Notes under the pieces: generated by a model
The model's database searches: none
The model's input: the letters and a program-made list of their open reading frames with translations, nothing else
What the model was told of the DNA's origin: nothing
Program-made: the position numbers and the translations under genes
Origin: Meridianimaribacter flavus
GTDB taxonomy: Bacteria > Bacteroidota > Bacteroidia > Flavobacteriales > Flavobacteriaceae
Length of the DNA: 64,000 nt
Direction of reading: 5' to 3'
Assembly (NCBI RefSeq): GCF_004366715.1
Contig: NZ_SOQZ01000003.1
Location: 67,001-131,000 of the forward strand
Part shown: positions 1 through 8,683 of the stretch, in pieces
Numbering within the stretch: position 1 is the stretch's first letter
How the letters are laid out: each line of letters starts with the position of its first letter

Positions 1-3000
1 TTTGATTTTTTTTCATAACCATAAGCAATTGTAACAACTTCATCTAATTCCATCTCTTCAGCAGAAAAAGTTCTCATGGATTCTTCTCGTAACTCTAAAC
101 CAGCAACTCGTCCTCGTAACATGTGATAATTACTTCCAAAAGACAACCCAAACCAATTAAGTTGGTCGTACTGTTGCTGCTCAAAACGTTTATGAATTAG
201 TGAAGGGTTAAACACTCTAAAACCTTGTGAGCCAAAACTACGAGACGCATTTCGGTTATGGTTGGAGTAATAGATTGGTTGTTGTATTGGGTTAAACGTC
301 CAGTTGTGAGCTTTAAATTGGTCTAAAGAGGCATCGTACATGCTTGCCAACAACTCAGAACTTACTTTTTCACCTTTAGAACCTTTAATTTTAAAACTCC
401 AAGTTTCATCAGCTCCAGGTTGTAGCTTATCTCTAAAGGTTAGGGTTTCTATCTCTAAATCGGTTTTAGGATATGGTACAGCAATAGGCAATGTTGAACT
501 CGCAAAACTGTTGTAAGCCGCAAAACTATAATGAATAGCAAAACCACCAATGTCATCACTAGTTACAGGAATAGTAACGGTTTTTTTAGTGTTGCTTAAC
601 GGAATAATAAATGTCTTGATGATGTCTTGGTCTTTCTCAACTTCAAGCGTTACAATTATATCTTCAGCAGCTGAACCTAAAGTGACCAATACATTTTGAT
701 TGGCATTATAAGTTGACTTGTCTGTTGTAATACTGAATAGCTGATTGTCTGCCAGGGTTTTGTCTTTATCACTAAACAATGTAGTTTTAGCTTGGTCTTT
801 TACCAATTGACCAAACTTGTCTTCACTTTCTAAAACAATAATGTATTGACCAGATTCCCATCTTTTAATTGTACCCAGTTTAACCTCTTTTAAGGTTTCG
901 GTATCAAATGATTTGGTCAACACAAGTGTTCCTTTTTCCCAATTATCTGGATTATGTTCGTTACTATAAGCTTCATGTGGAAACTTGCTTATAAATTCTT
1001 CTTTAGAAATTACTTGATAATCAGGTGCATCCCATGTACGCTGTCTTAAAACTCTGTCAGGAGCATTTAATTTATATACTTTAAGTGTTCCTTTAGCAGC
1101 AACAAATTCACCATTAAGGTTTTTGGTATCAATACTAATAGTGTGGTCTTTTTTGTTCTTGTCTAATGTGTCATCAACCAAAATGGAAGCCATTAATGCA
1201 TGGTAGCCTACATTAACAATAGTTGTGGCACTGCGAGTTTCACCATTTAAGTCGGTAACATCAGCAGTAATTTCATAATTGAAAACAGGTAAACTACTTT
1301 TATCAACACTTTCATCAGGAAGTGCTTCAAAGGTGATTTCAAATTCACCTTTGCTGTTGGTTATACTTTCACCATGTGTTATTTCTTGAGGTTCGCTATT
1401 AAACCAAGGACGATACCAATAGTACCAATCAGGATATTGTACTTTTCGATGTACACGATAAACCACTTTAGCATCAGTAATGTTGCTTCCTGCATAAGCT
1501 AAAGCAGTTCCTTTTACAGTTACCGAGTCGTTTACTTTGTAAGTTTCGGTAACAGGATTAAACTTGGTTTCAAACTTAGGACGTTTGTATTCTTCAACCG
1601 AAATTGAACTTGAAGCATGAATATCGTTGCTGCTAGCTTCTAAATCAAGTGAATAATGACCAGTAAGTCCGTTACTAGGTATTATAAATTCTCCTGAAAC
1701 AGAACCAAACTCATTGGTTTTGAGTTCCAGTTCTTTTACAACTTCATAGTTGGTATCATACAGTACAACGCTTAATTTTTCATTTGTTAAAACCTCAGAT
1801 TTTCCATCTTTGGCTTTCATGGCTATGCTCTTAAAATAAACGGTTTGTCCTGGTCTGTATATACTTCTATCAGTAAATAAAAATGCTCGGTAAGTGGTTA
1901 TGATATCATCACTCCAACCATAATTTCTTAAATAAAATCCGTTAAAAAAAGCGATTTCGCCTTTGCGTTCAGCATAAATACTAAGGTCATAGAAGAAATC
2001 ATTTTTATGCTTTTTTAGTTTGAATTCACCGTTTTGGTTTGTGGTTAATTCTTCGGTAATGTAACTGCGATTATAGTCTTTTTTATAAGAAATTTTAACG
2101 TCCAAACCAGCAATTGGTTGTCCATTTTCCCTTTCAATAATTTGGTAAATATGATGGGTTTTGTCTGATTTTTCAACAACTGCCATATCAGTGACCTGAA
2201 GGATTTGGGTTGCAAATGTCTTGTCTTCATTATCAACACTTGCCATTATGATATACTGACCATTGTTTAATTTTGGTAAAATGACTTCGGTAGTGTGCAA
2301 TTGGTAATCATTTTCATTTTTCAATTCTACTTGCCATTGCTCAGTAACTTTTAGTTTATTGATGTAGTTTAGGCGTTCTTCAGCATCATATAATTTGTTA
2401 TAAGCTGTAGCTTCTGAACTAGTTACTTTATAAGCTTTAAAATGCAATTGGTCAATGTTTTTATACTTTACCAAAGCTTTGCCATACTGCTGAATTTGTA
2501 AAAAGCGTTCAGTAGTAATTTGAAGGTTACTTTGCAAAATCATACCTTTAAGAACTTCACATTTTTCAGCACCTCTACTTTCAGGAAATTTTTGTATTAC
2601 TGCGTTACAAAGTTCTAAGGCTTCTTTAGTTTTCCATCTCACATCCGCATTTGTCTTAGGTACATACTTATTGCCTTGTTGATAAAGTGTCCAAGCAATG
2701 TGGTAACTATATAAAGCTGAGGTTTCATGTGTGTTCCAAAGCTCTTGTGAAGCTTTTAAGGTATCTAGAAGAAGATTTTCAGTGTTTTCTAAAATGCTGT
2801 TTTGAGATACAAACAGTAAACGGTCAATATCTACGTCAACTAATGCATAAGGTTCTTTATCTTTTACGTGAAATTGTATCAGGTCTTGATAAATTTTGAG
2901 CGCATGCAATTGTAACGATGTAGAATCTTTTGATGTGATGTTTAGGTTAGCAAATGTTTTGGCATCACTTAAATAGTTTGCATTGTCAATTTCAAATTGA

Positions 3001-3638
3001 TAAGCAGGTTTGGTAATGCTGTTTTCGTCGGTTTTATAAAACGCTAGTGCATTGTGATTTAAAAGGTCAAAAAGTGTTGGTCTGTAACGTTTAGATTCAG
3101 TTGCTTTAAGCAAAATATCATCATAGTTTACCAAAGGTGTTTGCTGAAGTATGAGTCCGTTTTTTAAAGAATTTTGATAATGCAAATGAATGTCGTCAAA
3201 CAAGGTTTGTAAATCCCAAGTCCTAAAATCGGTACTATCCACTTTAGTTTCAGTATGCGTACGGTTGTAGAAAAGGTATCTGTTTTGCTGAAAATATTGC
3301 CAATACATTGTGGCAAGCATATTTTCCAATACATTTTTAACAGGTGTTTCGCTAGTGCTAATTTCAGCTTTAAACTCATTAATAATGTTGAGCTGCGCAT
3401 CTTCTTCTAGCGTTAAAGCATATTTACTTTTGTAGATAAGTGTTTTAATATTTTGTGGTGCGTTGTTGTCTTTTTTGGCAAGTGTTCTTATTTGCTCCAC
3501 AACTTCTAAAGCCGATTTTGGTAAACCATCGGTTTCAAACTGACTGACCTTTTTCCAGAGGTCGTCATAATTATTGGACTGAGCATGTGTGTGGTTTGCA
3601 AAAAGAATTATCATTAAAAGTGCTATAAGTTGTTTCAT
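1..3638 (-). CDS. Alpha-2-macroglobulin-like (MG2 domain) protein with TonB-plug-like motifs, partial
   Basis: About 1212 N-terminal residues are visible; the C-terminus lies beyond the left edge. The ATG at 3636-3638 opens a signal peptide (MKQLIALLMIILFANHTHAQ), so the product is exported. Around residue 585 lies a typical MG2 motif, TDRSIYRPGQTVYFK, which identifies the bacterial alpha-2-macroglobulin family. Members are large envelope proteins thought to trap or respond to foreign proteases. Near residues 1172 and 1200 are GRVAGL and LDEVVTIAYG, which resemble the plug motifs of SusC-type receptors. Flavobacterial macroglobulins with an embedded plug-like segment are known to me as an annotation pattern. 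No thioester motif is visible, but that region would be off-window. A TAGTTTTG box upstream suggests its own promoter. Family call is firm; substrate is unknown. Confidence 0.85.
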   Translation of the reverse strand, partial: MKQLIALLMIILFANHTHAQSNNYDDLWKKVSQFETDGLPKSALEVVEQIRTLAKKDNNAPQNIKTLIYKSKYALTLEEDAQLNIINEFKAEISTSETPVKNVLENMLATMYWQYFQQNRYLFYNRTHTETKVDSTDFRTWDLQTLFDDIHLHYQNSLKNGLILQQTPLVNYDDILLKATESKRYRPTLFDLLNHNALAFYKTDENSITKPAYQFEIDNANYLSDAKTFANLNITSKDSTSLQLHALKIYQDLIQFHVKDKEPYALVDVDIDRLLFVSQNSILENTENLLLDTLKASQELWNTHETSALYSYHIAWTLYQQGNKYVPKTNADVRWKTKEALELCNAVIQKFPESRGAEKCEVLKGMILQSNLQITTERFLQIQQYGKALVKYKNIDQLHFKAYKVTSSEATAYNKLYDAEERLNYINKLKVTEQWQVELKNENDYQLHTTEVILPKLNNGQYIIMASVDNEDKTFATQILQVTDMAVVEKSDKTHHIYQIIERENGQPIAGLDVKISYKKDYNRSYITEELTTNQNGEFKLKKHKNDFFYDLSIYAERKGEIAFFNGFYLRNYGWSDDIITTYRAFLFTDRSIYRPGQTVYFKSIAMKAKDGKSEVLTNEKLSVVLYDTNYEVVKELELKTNEFGSVSGEFIIPSNGLTGHYSLDLEASSNDIHASSSISVEEYKRPKFETKFNPVTETYKVNDSVTVKGTALAYAGSNITDAKVVYRVHRKVQYPDWYYWYRPWFNSEPQEITHGESITNSKGEFEITFEALPDESVDKSSLPVFNYEITADVTDLNGETRSATTIVNVGYHALMASILVDDTLDKNKKDHTISIDTKNLNGEFVAAKGTLKVYKLNAPDRVLRQRTWDAPDYQVISKEEFISKFPHEAYSNEHNPDNWEKGTLVLTKSFDTETLKEVKLGTIKRWESGQYIIVLESEDKFGQLVKDQAKTTLFSDKDKTLADNQLFSITTDKSTYNANQNVLVTLGSAAEDIIVTLEVEKDQDIIKTFIIPLSNTKKTVTIPVTSDDIGGFAIHYSFAAYNSFASSTLPIAVPYPKTDLEIETLTFRDKLQPGADETWSFKIKGSKGEKVSSELLASMYDASLDQFKAHNWTFNPIQQPIYYSNHNRNASRSFGSQGFRVFNPSLIHKRFEQQQYDQLNWFGLSFGSNYHMLRGRVAGLELREESMRTFSAEEMELDEVVTIAYGYEKKS

Positions 3639-3654
3639 AAATATGCGTTTTCTT

Positions 3655-3662
3655 CAAAACTA
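3655..3662 (-). promoter_or_regulatory. Putative -7 promoter box of the macroglobulin gene
   Basis: On the minus strand this reads TAGTTTTG, matching the Bacteroidetes TAnnTTTG box, 16 nt upstream of the ATG. A TTG lies 16 nt further upstream, a little close for the usual -33 element. Confidence 0.5.
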
Positions 3663-3792
3663 ACTTCAAAATGTATTCCAAAAAACGATGAATTAGTAAA
3701 GTATAGTATTGGTTGAGTTAAAGTAGCCATTTTTTAAGAGACTAAGAAACTGAATTAGGTTATAAAAACAATAACATTTGAATTTGAAAGTT

Positions 3793-3800
3793 TAGATTTG
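3793..3800 (+). promoter_or_regulatory. Putative -7 promoter box of the TPR gene
   Basis: TAGATTTG matches TAnnTTTG and ends 19 nt before the ATG at 3820. No well-spaced -33 TTG is evident. Confidence 0.45.
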
Positions 3801-3819
3801 TAATAGTAATTAAAGACGT

Positions 3820-4560
3820 ATGAAATTATTTTTTGCTTTTCTTTTATTTCCATTGGTACTGATTGGACAGTCAAAAACTGTAGAGCAGATTCATACGCTT
3901 TTAGACAATAATCAACTTGAACAAGCAAAAACCTTAGCGCTTAAATATCATAAAGAAAACCCAGACAATCTCGAAGCTATTGAAGTTTTGGGTGATGTTT
4001 ATGGCCACCAAAAAGATTGGGACAATGCTATAGAGAACTATGAAAAATTGGTTGAAGCTAAACCCAATGTAGCTAATTATCATTACAAGTATGGAGGTGC
4101 TCTTGGTATGAAAGCTAAATCGGTTAGTAAGTTTAGAGCGTTAGGCTTAATTGGAGATGTTGAAGACGCATTTTTAACAGCAGCAAATTTAGACGCTAAC
4201 CACATTGACACTCGTTGGGCTTTGGTGTATTATTATCTAGAGGTTCCTGGCATTATAGGTGGAAGTTCAAAAAAAGCAATGAAGTATGCCAAGGAACTCT
4301 TTGCCATTTCTCCAGTTGATGGATATTTGGCAATGGGTCATGTGCATGAAGACGAAAAAGAATATGGACCAGCTGAAAGCAATTATAAAAATGCAGTGAG
4401 AGTAGGAGGTTCTATAAAGTGCTACACGCATTTAATTGATTTGTATGAAAAGCGAGAAAATTATGAGTTGGCAATAAAAACTATTAACGAAGCCTATGCG
4501 AGTCTTAAAGATGAAAGTTTGTTAACTCGTAAAGCTAAACTTGAAAGCAAGCGACCTTAA
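3820..4560 (+). CDS. Exported tetratricopeptide-repeat protein
   Basis: A 246-residue protein. A short hydrophobic N-terminus (MKLFFAFLLFPLVLIGQ) looks like a signal peptide, so the product is probably periplasmic. The rest is a helical repeat protein: TPR-like units run from about residue 23 to 90 (for example NLEAIEVLGDVYGHQKDWDNA) and again from about 165 to 235 (EKEYGPAESNYKNAVRVGG). TPR arrays bind other proteins; no enzymatic motif is visible. It is divergent from the macroglobulin gene and lies 135 bp upstream of mpl. The specific role is unknown. Confidence 0.75.
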   Translation: MKLFFAFLLFPLVLIGQSKTVEQIHTLLDNNQLEQAKTLALKYHKENPDNLEAIEVLGDVYGHQKDWDNAIENYEKLVEAKPNVANYHYKYGGALGMKAKSVSKFRALGLIGDVEDAFLTAANLDANHIDTRWALVYYYLEVPGIIGGSSKKAMKYAKELFAISPVDGYLAMGHVHEDEKEYGPAESNYKNAVRVGGSIKCYTHLIDLYEKRENYELAIKTINEAYASLKDESLLTRKAKLESKRP

Positions 4561-4695
4561 CCCAAGCTTGAAAAATATAGAAAAACTTGTGACTTCAAAC
4601 TTCGGTCTTCCAGCATCAATTAGTATATTTACTTTTTAATTTAATCCTGTGTTAACAGGAATTTCTCGAAGTAACATTTCGAATTATTTTTTACT

Positions 4696-6051
4696 ATGAA
4701 CGTACATTTTATAGCTATAGGTGGTGCAGCAATGCACAATTTGGCCATTGCATTACATAACAAAGGTTATCAAGTAACAGGAAGCGACGATACTATTTTT
4801 GATCCTTCAAAATCTCGATTAGAAAATAAAGGTTTGTTACCAGAAGCTTTTGGTTGGTTTCCTGAAAAAATTACAGCAGATTTAGATGCAGTCGTTTTAG
4901 GTATGCATGCTAAAGCTGATAATCCGGAGTTGCTTAAAGCACAAGAATTAGGCTTGAAAATTTATAGTTATCCAGAGTTTTTGTACGAACAGTCAAAAGA
5001 AAAAACGCGTGTTGTTATTGGTGGAAGCCATGGTAAAACCACTATTACGTCTATGATTTTGCACGTGATGCATTACCACGATCGTGATGTCGATTATATG
5101 GTTGGTGCACAACTTGAAGGGTTTGATGTTATGGTAAAACTCACAGATGACAACGATTTTATCGTGTTAGAAGGTGATGAATATTTAAGTTCACCAATAG
5201 ACAGACGACCAAAGTTTCACTTGTACAAACCTAACATTGCCTTGTTAAGTGGTATTGCTTGGGATCATATTAATGTATTTCCAACCTATGAAAACTATGT
5301 AGAGCAATTCAGCATTTTTGTTGATAGTATTGTACGCGGTGGAAGTGTGACGTATAATGCTGAAGATACTGAAGTTGCTAGAGTAGTAGAAGCTAGTGAA
5401 AATACTATACGTAAGCTACCATATTACACACCAGAATATACGGTTGAAGATGGAGAAACCCTATTAGAAACTCCAGAAGGTCCTTTACCTATTGAAGTAT
5501 TTGGAAAGCACAACCTTAATAATCTCGCTGGTGCCAAATGGATTTGCCAACACATGGGAATTGACGAAGACGATTTTTACGAAGCTATTGCAACCTTTAA
5601 AGGAGCGAGCAAACGTTTGGAGAAAATAGCTGAAAGCGAAACCAGTGTTGCTTACAAAGATTTTGCGCACTCACCAAGTAAGGTAGAAGCCACAACAAAA
5701 GCGGTTAAAGAACAGTACAAAAACAGAACGTTAGTTGCGTGTTTAGAACTGCATACCTATTCTAGTTTAAACGCTGAATTTTTAAAAGAATACAAAGGTG
5801 CTCTAGATGCTGCTGATGTTGCAGTGGTGTTTTATAGTCCGCATGCAGTGGAAATTAAAAAGCTAGATGCAGTAACACACGAGCAAATTGCGAAAGCGTT
5901 TGAGCGTGATGACTTGATTATTTATACCAATCCTGACGATTTTAAAGACTACTTATTCTCTCAAGATTTTAAAGACAACGTCTTGTTGTTAATGAGTTCT
6001 GGGAATTATGGAGGATTGGATTTTGATGCCATTAAAGGATTGATTGGGTAA
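4696..6051 (+). CDS. mpl: UDP-N-acetylmuramate:L-alanyl-gamma-D-glutamyl-meso-diaminopimelate ligase (murein recycling)
   Basis: A 451-residue Mur-ligase family protein. The N-terminal Rossmann-like part carries GGAAMHNLAIAL (about residues 9-20), as in MurC/Mpl. The ATP-binding loop is GGSHGKTT (109-116). The family attaches the tripeptide recovered from cell-wall turnover directly to UDP-MurNAc in the cytoplasm, short-cutting de novo synthesis by MurC, MurD and MurE. The length and the opening NVHFIAIGGAAMHNLA fit Mpl rather than MurC. It stands alone here, away from a mur/fts cluster, which also fits a recycling enzyme. A weak inverted repeat (TCCTGT/ACAGGA, 4645-4660) lies in its upstream region. 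Confidence 0.92.
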   Translation: MNVHFIAIGGAAMHNLAIALHNKGYQVTGSDDTIFDPSKSRLENKGLLPEAFGWFPEKITADLDAVVLGMHAKADNPELLKAQELGLKIYSYPEFLYEQSKEKTRVVIGGSHGKTTITSMILHVMHYHDRDVDYMVGAQLEGFDVMVKLTDDNDFIVLEGDEYLSSPIDRRPKFHLYKPNIALLSGIAWDHINVFPTYENYVEQFSIFVDSIVRGGSVTYNAEDTEVARVVEASENTIRKLPYYTPEYTVEDGETLLETPEGPLPIEVFGKHNLNNLAGAKWICQHMGIDEDDFYEAIATFKGASKRLEKIAESETSVAYKDFAHSPSKVEATTKAVKEQYKNRTLVACLELHTYSSLNAEFLKEYKGALDAADVAVVFYSPHAVEIKKLDAVTHEQIAKAFERDDLIIYTNPDDFKDYLFSQDFKDNVLLLMSSGNYGGLDFDAIKGLIG

Positions 6052-6056
6052 GTTTG

Positions 6057-6084
6057 TCATTCCGCACTACGATGCGCGGAATCT
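6057..6084. repeat. Short GC-rich palindrome in an intergenic gap (possible dispersed repeat)
   Basis: Between mpl and the lipoprotein gene, ATTCCGC (6059-6065) and GCGGAAT (6076-6082) form a 7-bp inverted repeat with a 10-nt loop. It is preceded by TGTC and followed by CTA. The local GC content is well above its surroundings. It resembles the ATTCC...GGAAT extragenic palindromes seen in many copies in some flavobacteria. Only one copy is visible in this window. Confidence 0.4.
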
Positions 6085-6214
6085 ATTTTGTTTCTTTGGG
6101 TTTTAAATCAAATAATATAATAAACCAAAACCCTTTTCGTTCTAGGAGTATATCAACCAACAATACTTTTTTATAAAATAGAACTACGTTATTAATCGAC
6201 TAATTTTTTCAAAA

Positions 6215-6871
6215 ATGAAACGTAGTATTTTCTTTCTAGCTTTTTTAACATTGGTCTTCTCTTGCAATTCAGGTGATAGTTCACAACCTCAGTCTGAAAG
6301 CGAAAACAATTTTTACGCCTTAACTGTAGGTAATTTATGGGAGTATAGATGGTATGGCATCGATAATGAGGGGAATGAAAACCCAATGGATTTACATGAA
6401 ACAATTTCAATTGTAGGAATGGAGGAAATCAATGACAATTTATATTATAAATTCAGTCGAACAATAACTGGGAATTTTAATGGAAATTATGGTTTTGTGC
6501 CAGAAAACGGAGAGCATTTTGAATATTATAGAGATTCCTTAGGGTATTTAGTTAATAGTGAAGGAGGAATTAAATTTTCTAACAATATTAATGACTCTTT
6601 TATAATATATCCTTCTTATGAAGAGAATTCGGGAATAGTAAATAGTATTGCAGAAACTCAAGCTGAAATCGTTATGTATGATACCGAAGCAGGTACTTTT
6701 GATTGCCTTGAGTTAATAGTATCTTTTGTAAGGGATGATGGCTTTATTTATCCTGCTAAAAATCGCGTTTATTATTCTGATGGAATTGGGTTGGTTAAAG
6801 ATGATCATGTTTTTCTTTCAGCAGAAACTGCTGGTTACTACAGGAAATTACAAAGTTATTCTTTTCAGTAA
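6215..6871 (+). CDS. Hypothetical lipoprotein
   Basis: A 218-residue protein with a lipoprotein signal: MKRSIFFLAFLTLVFSCNSG, acylated cysteine predicted at residue 17, followed by a Ser/Gln/Glu-rich linker. The mature part begins around YALTVGNLWEYRWYG and is rich in aromatic and beta-prone segments. A 'length of the text of a form' type of resemblance to uncharacterised Bacteroidetes lipoproteins is all I can offer; I recognise no domain. It lies alone between mpl and a convergent paiB-like gene, 8 bp apart at the stops. Confidence 0.65.
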   Translation: MKRSIFFLAFLTLVFSCNSGDSSQPQSESENNFYALTVGNLWEYRWYGIDNEGNENPMDLHETISIVGMEEINDNLYYKFSRTITGNFNGNYGFVPENGEHFEYYRDSLGYLVNSEGGIKFSNNINDSFIIYPSYEENSGIVNSIAETQAEIVMYDTEAGTFDCLELIVSFVRDDGFIYPAKNRVYYSDGIGLVKDDHVFLSAETAGYYRKLQSYSFQ

Positions 6872-6879
6872 CTGAGAAA

Positions 6880-7467
6880 TCAAAATATATTATCCAAAAA
6901 CGCTTTAATGTTATTCTGGTTTTGTTTAATCAGTTCGTCTTTAGCTAATTCAAAATCTTTTTTATTTCGGTTTTGGGATAGTTTAAACTTGCCTTCCCAA
7001 GCAGTAATTGTAATTTTAAAACCCTTTACATAAGGCAGGTATGCATCCATTTTAGGGTTGTCAGGTTCTAGTACATACGCGTTATCAGGTTCAAGAAACT
7101 CGGTCATAGCAATCATGCTTTGCTTTATGGCTTCAGGATTATCAATTTCGGCAACCGTTCCTTTAAGATGTACTTTTACATAATTCCATGTTGGGAGTTG
7201 TTCGGTACTGTAAATACTTGGCGATATGTAACATTCAGGTCCAGAAAAAATAACCGTTACAGCTTGGTTATTCTTAAGTAGTTCGGCTTGCGGATTAAAC
7301 ATATCTAAATGGCCAATAAGGGTTTCGTTTTTGTAAATTAAAGGTAAATGCGTTACTAAAGGTTCATTGTTTTTCACCGAAATAAGCGTCGCCAAAGGAT
7401 ACTGTTGTATCACAGCAATCATGTGTGCTTTATTGTCATCCTGATGTATTTTTGGAGGATAGGACAT
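6880..7467 (-). CDS. PaiB/FMN-binding negative transcriptional regulator family protein
   Basis: A 195-residue protein of the PaiB-like family, which has a split-barrel flavin-binding fold. Recognisable stretches are the opening MSYPPKIHQDDNKAHMIAVI, LATLISV with THLPL (about residues 26-45), IGHLDMFNPQ, and the C-terminal KGFKITITAWEGKFKLSQN. In Bacillus PaiB is named as a repressor of sporulation and protease genes; in most other bacteria the role is unproven and flavin-dependent chemistry is equally likely. Its ATG shares one base with the stop of the upstream DUF1569 gene (TAATG at 7465-7469), so the two are probably translationally coupled. Confidence 0.85.
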   Translation of the reverse strand: MSYPPKIHQDDNKAHMIAVIQQYPLATLISVKNNEPLVTHLPLIYKNETLIGHLDMFNPQAELLKNNQAVTVIFSGPECYISPSIYSTEQLPTWNYVKVHLKGTVAEIDNPEAIKQSMIAMTEFLEPDNAYVLEPDNPKMDAYLPYVKGFKITITAWEGKFKLSQNRNKKDFELAKDELIKQNQNNIKAFLDNIF

Positions 7468-7916
7468 TACACACCAAATTGTTTTAAATGATGGTCAAGA
7501 TGCTTATACTGCATTTGTCCCCATTGTTCTGAATTAAACTTACCAAACATAGGATGTTCAGGCCACTGGGTTTGCGTTTTTTTAGCGTGAAACTTATCAA
7601 TTTCAGTGAGTAACTTTGATTTTTCAGGATCAAATTCAGTATCAGTCGTAACTACAAATTCTTTAGCTGTTGGTAATCCTTGTTTCCAAGGTTTATCATT
7701 GTATAATGAGGATTTAAACATTGAAAACAACGCACGTTTAAAGGCATTTGGTCTTTCAAGTTTTAACTCGCCTACAGCAACCTGTAACGGAAACTGGCAG
7801 TGTGTTAACATTTGAGAGACATTCATTTTTCCCCATTGTGGTTTGTGAGTTGGTGATAGTTGTTCTAAACGAGATTTTATTTCTGTAACTGCGTCTTCTG
7901 AAAACAATGATTTCAT
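7467..7916 (-). CDS. DUF1569 (DinB-like fold) protein
   Basis: A 149-residue protein of the DUF1569 family, inferred to adopt a DinB/YfiT-like four-helix bundle. Supporting stretches are KPQWGKMNVSQMLTHCQ (about residues 25-42) and the C-terminal WGQMQYKHLDHHLKQFG. His residues at the MLTHC, YKHLDHH sites could form the metal site typical of this superfamily. It is the first gene of a two-gene unit with the PaiB-like gene, overlapping by one base, and is divergent from radC. Biochemical function is unknown. Confidence 0.8.
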   Translation of the reverse strand: MKSLFSEDAVTEIKSRLEQLSPTHKPQWGKMNVSQMLTHCQFPLQVAVGELKLERPNAFKRALFSMFKSSLYNDKPWKQGLPTAKEFVVTTDTEFDPEKSKLLTEIDKFHAKKTQTQWPEHPMFGKFNSEQWGQMQYKHLDHHLKQFGV

Positions 7917-7949
7917 AATAAGTTTTTAAAAGGTTGAATGGATAAAAAA

Positions 7950-7980
7950 TTGCTTCTGAAAGTTACAATATTTATCTTTA
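7950..7980 (+). promoter_or_regulatory. Putative radC promoter, predicting a leaderless mRNA
   Basis: TTG (7950-7952), 20 nt, then TATCTTTA (7973-7980), one mismatch from TAnnTTTG. Only four bases (TGCT) separate the box from the ATG at 7985, so transcription would begin at or very near the start codon. Confidence 0.45.
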
Positions 7981-7984
7981 TGCT

Positions 7985-8683
7985 ATGCAGGAGAAACCCA
8001 CTTCATTTTCTATAAAGCATTGGAGTCAAGACGACCAACCTAGAGAAAAGCTTCGCGATAAAGGTAAAGCAACGTTAAGCGATGCCGAATTAGTAGCTAT
8101 ATTGATAGGTTCAGGAAATAAAGAAGAAAGTGCTGTAGAGTTGTCTAAACGTATTTTAGCAAGCGTTGGCAATAACTTAAACGAACTTGGAAAACTATCA
8201 CTCAAACAATTGATGGATTTTAAAGGTATTGGTGAAGCTAAAGCCATTACTATTGCAGCTGCTATGGAATTGGGACGACGACGTAGAGGAGAAGAAGCGC
8301 TAGAAAGAAAGAAGATTACCTCAAGTATTTCGGTATTTGAATTGATTCAACCTGTTATTGGCGAGTTGCCACATGAGGAATTTTGGATTGTATATTTAAA
8401 CAATTCTAATAAAGTAATTCAAAAGCAACAATTAAGTAAAGGAGGCATTACAGGAACTCTAGTAGATGTACGTTTAGTGATGAAAAATGCATTAGAGCTT
8501 GGTGCTACAGGACTTATTTTAGCACACAATCATCCCTCAGGAACATTAAAACCTAGTGAAGCTGACAAGCAACTTACCCAAAAACTGAAATATGCAGGAG
8601 AGAGTTTGGATATAAAAGTGTTAGACCACTTAATTATTACCGAAAAAGCATACTTTAGCTTTGCAGATGAAAATATCTTATAA
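7985..8683 (+). CDS. radC: RadC family JAB/JAMM domain protein
   Basis: A 232-residue RadC-family protein of normal length. A helix-hairpin-helix segment lies around residues 68-97 (MDFKGIGEAKAITI). The JAMM metalloprotease-like domain carries HNHPSG (181-186) and the distal Asp (D194), with a Glu at about 131-132 completing the metal site. The family was named for a role in DNA repair, but that assignment in E. coli was withdrawn and the function is unsettled. The stop codon is followed immediately by the GTG of the next gene (no spacer), so both are probably read together. Confidence 0.92.
   Translation: MQEKPTSFSIKHWSQDDQPREKLRDKGKATLSDAELVAILIGSGNKEESAVELSKRILASVGNNLNELGKLSLKQLMDFKGIGEAKAITIAAAMELGRRRRGEEALERKKITSSISVFELIQPVIGELPHEEFWIVYLNNSNKVIQKQQLSKGGITGTLVDVRLVMKNALELGATGLILAHNHPSGTLKPSEADKQLTQKLKYAGESLDIKVLDHLIITEKAYFSFADENIL

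Noticed and set aside
2687-2899. 70-codon plus-strand ORF inside the macroglobulin gene
   Set aside because: Antisense to a long, well-supported reading frame; no homology, no promoter box and atypical composition.
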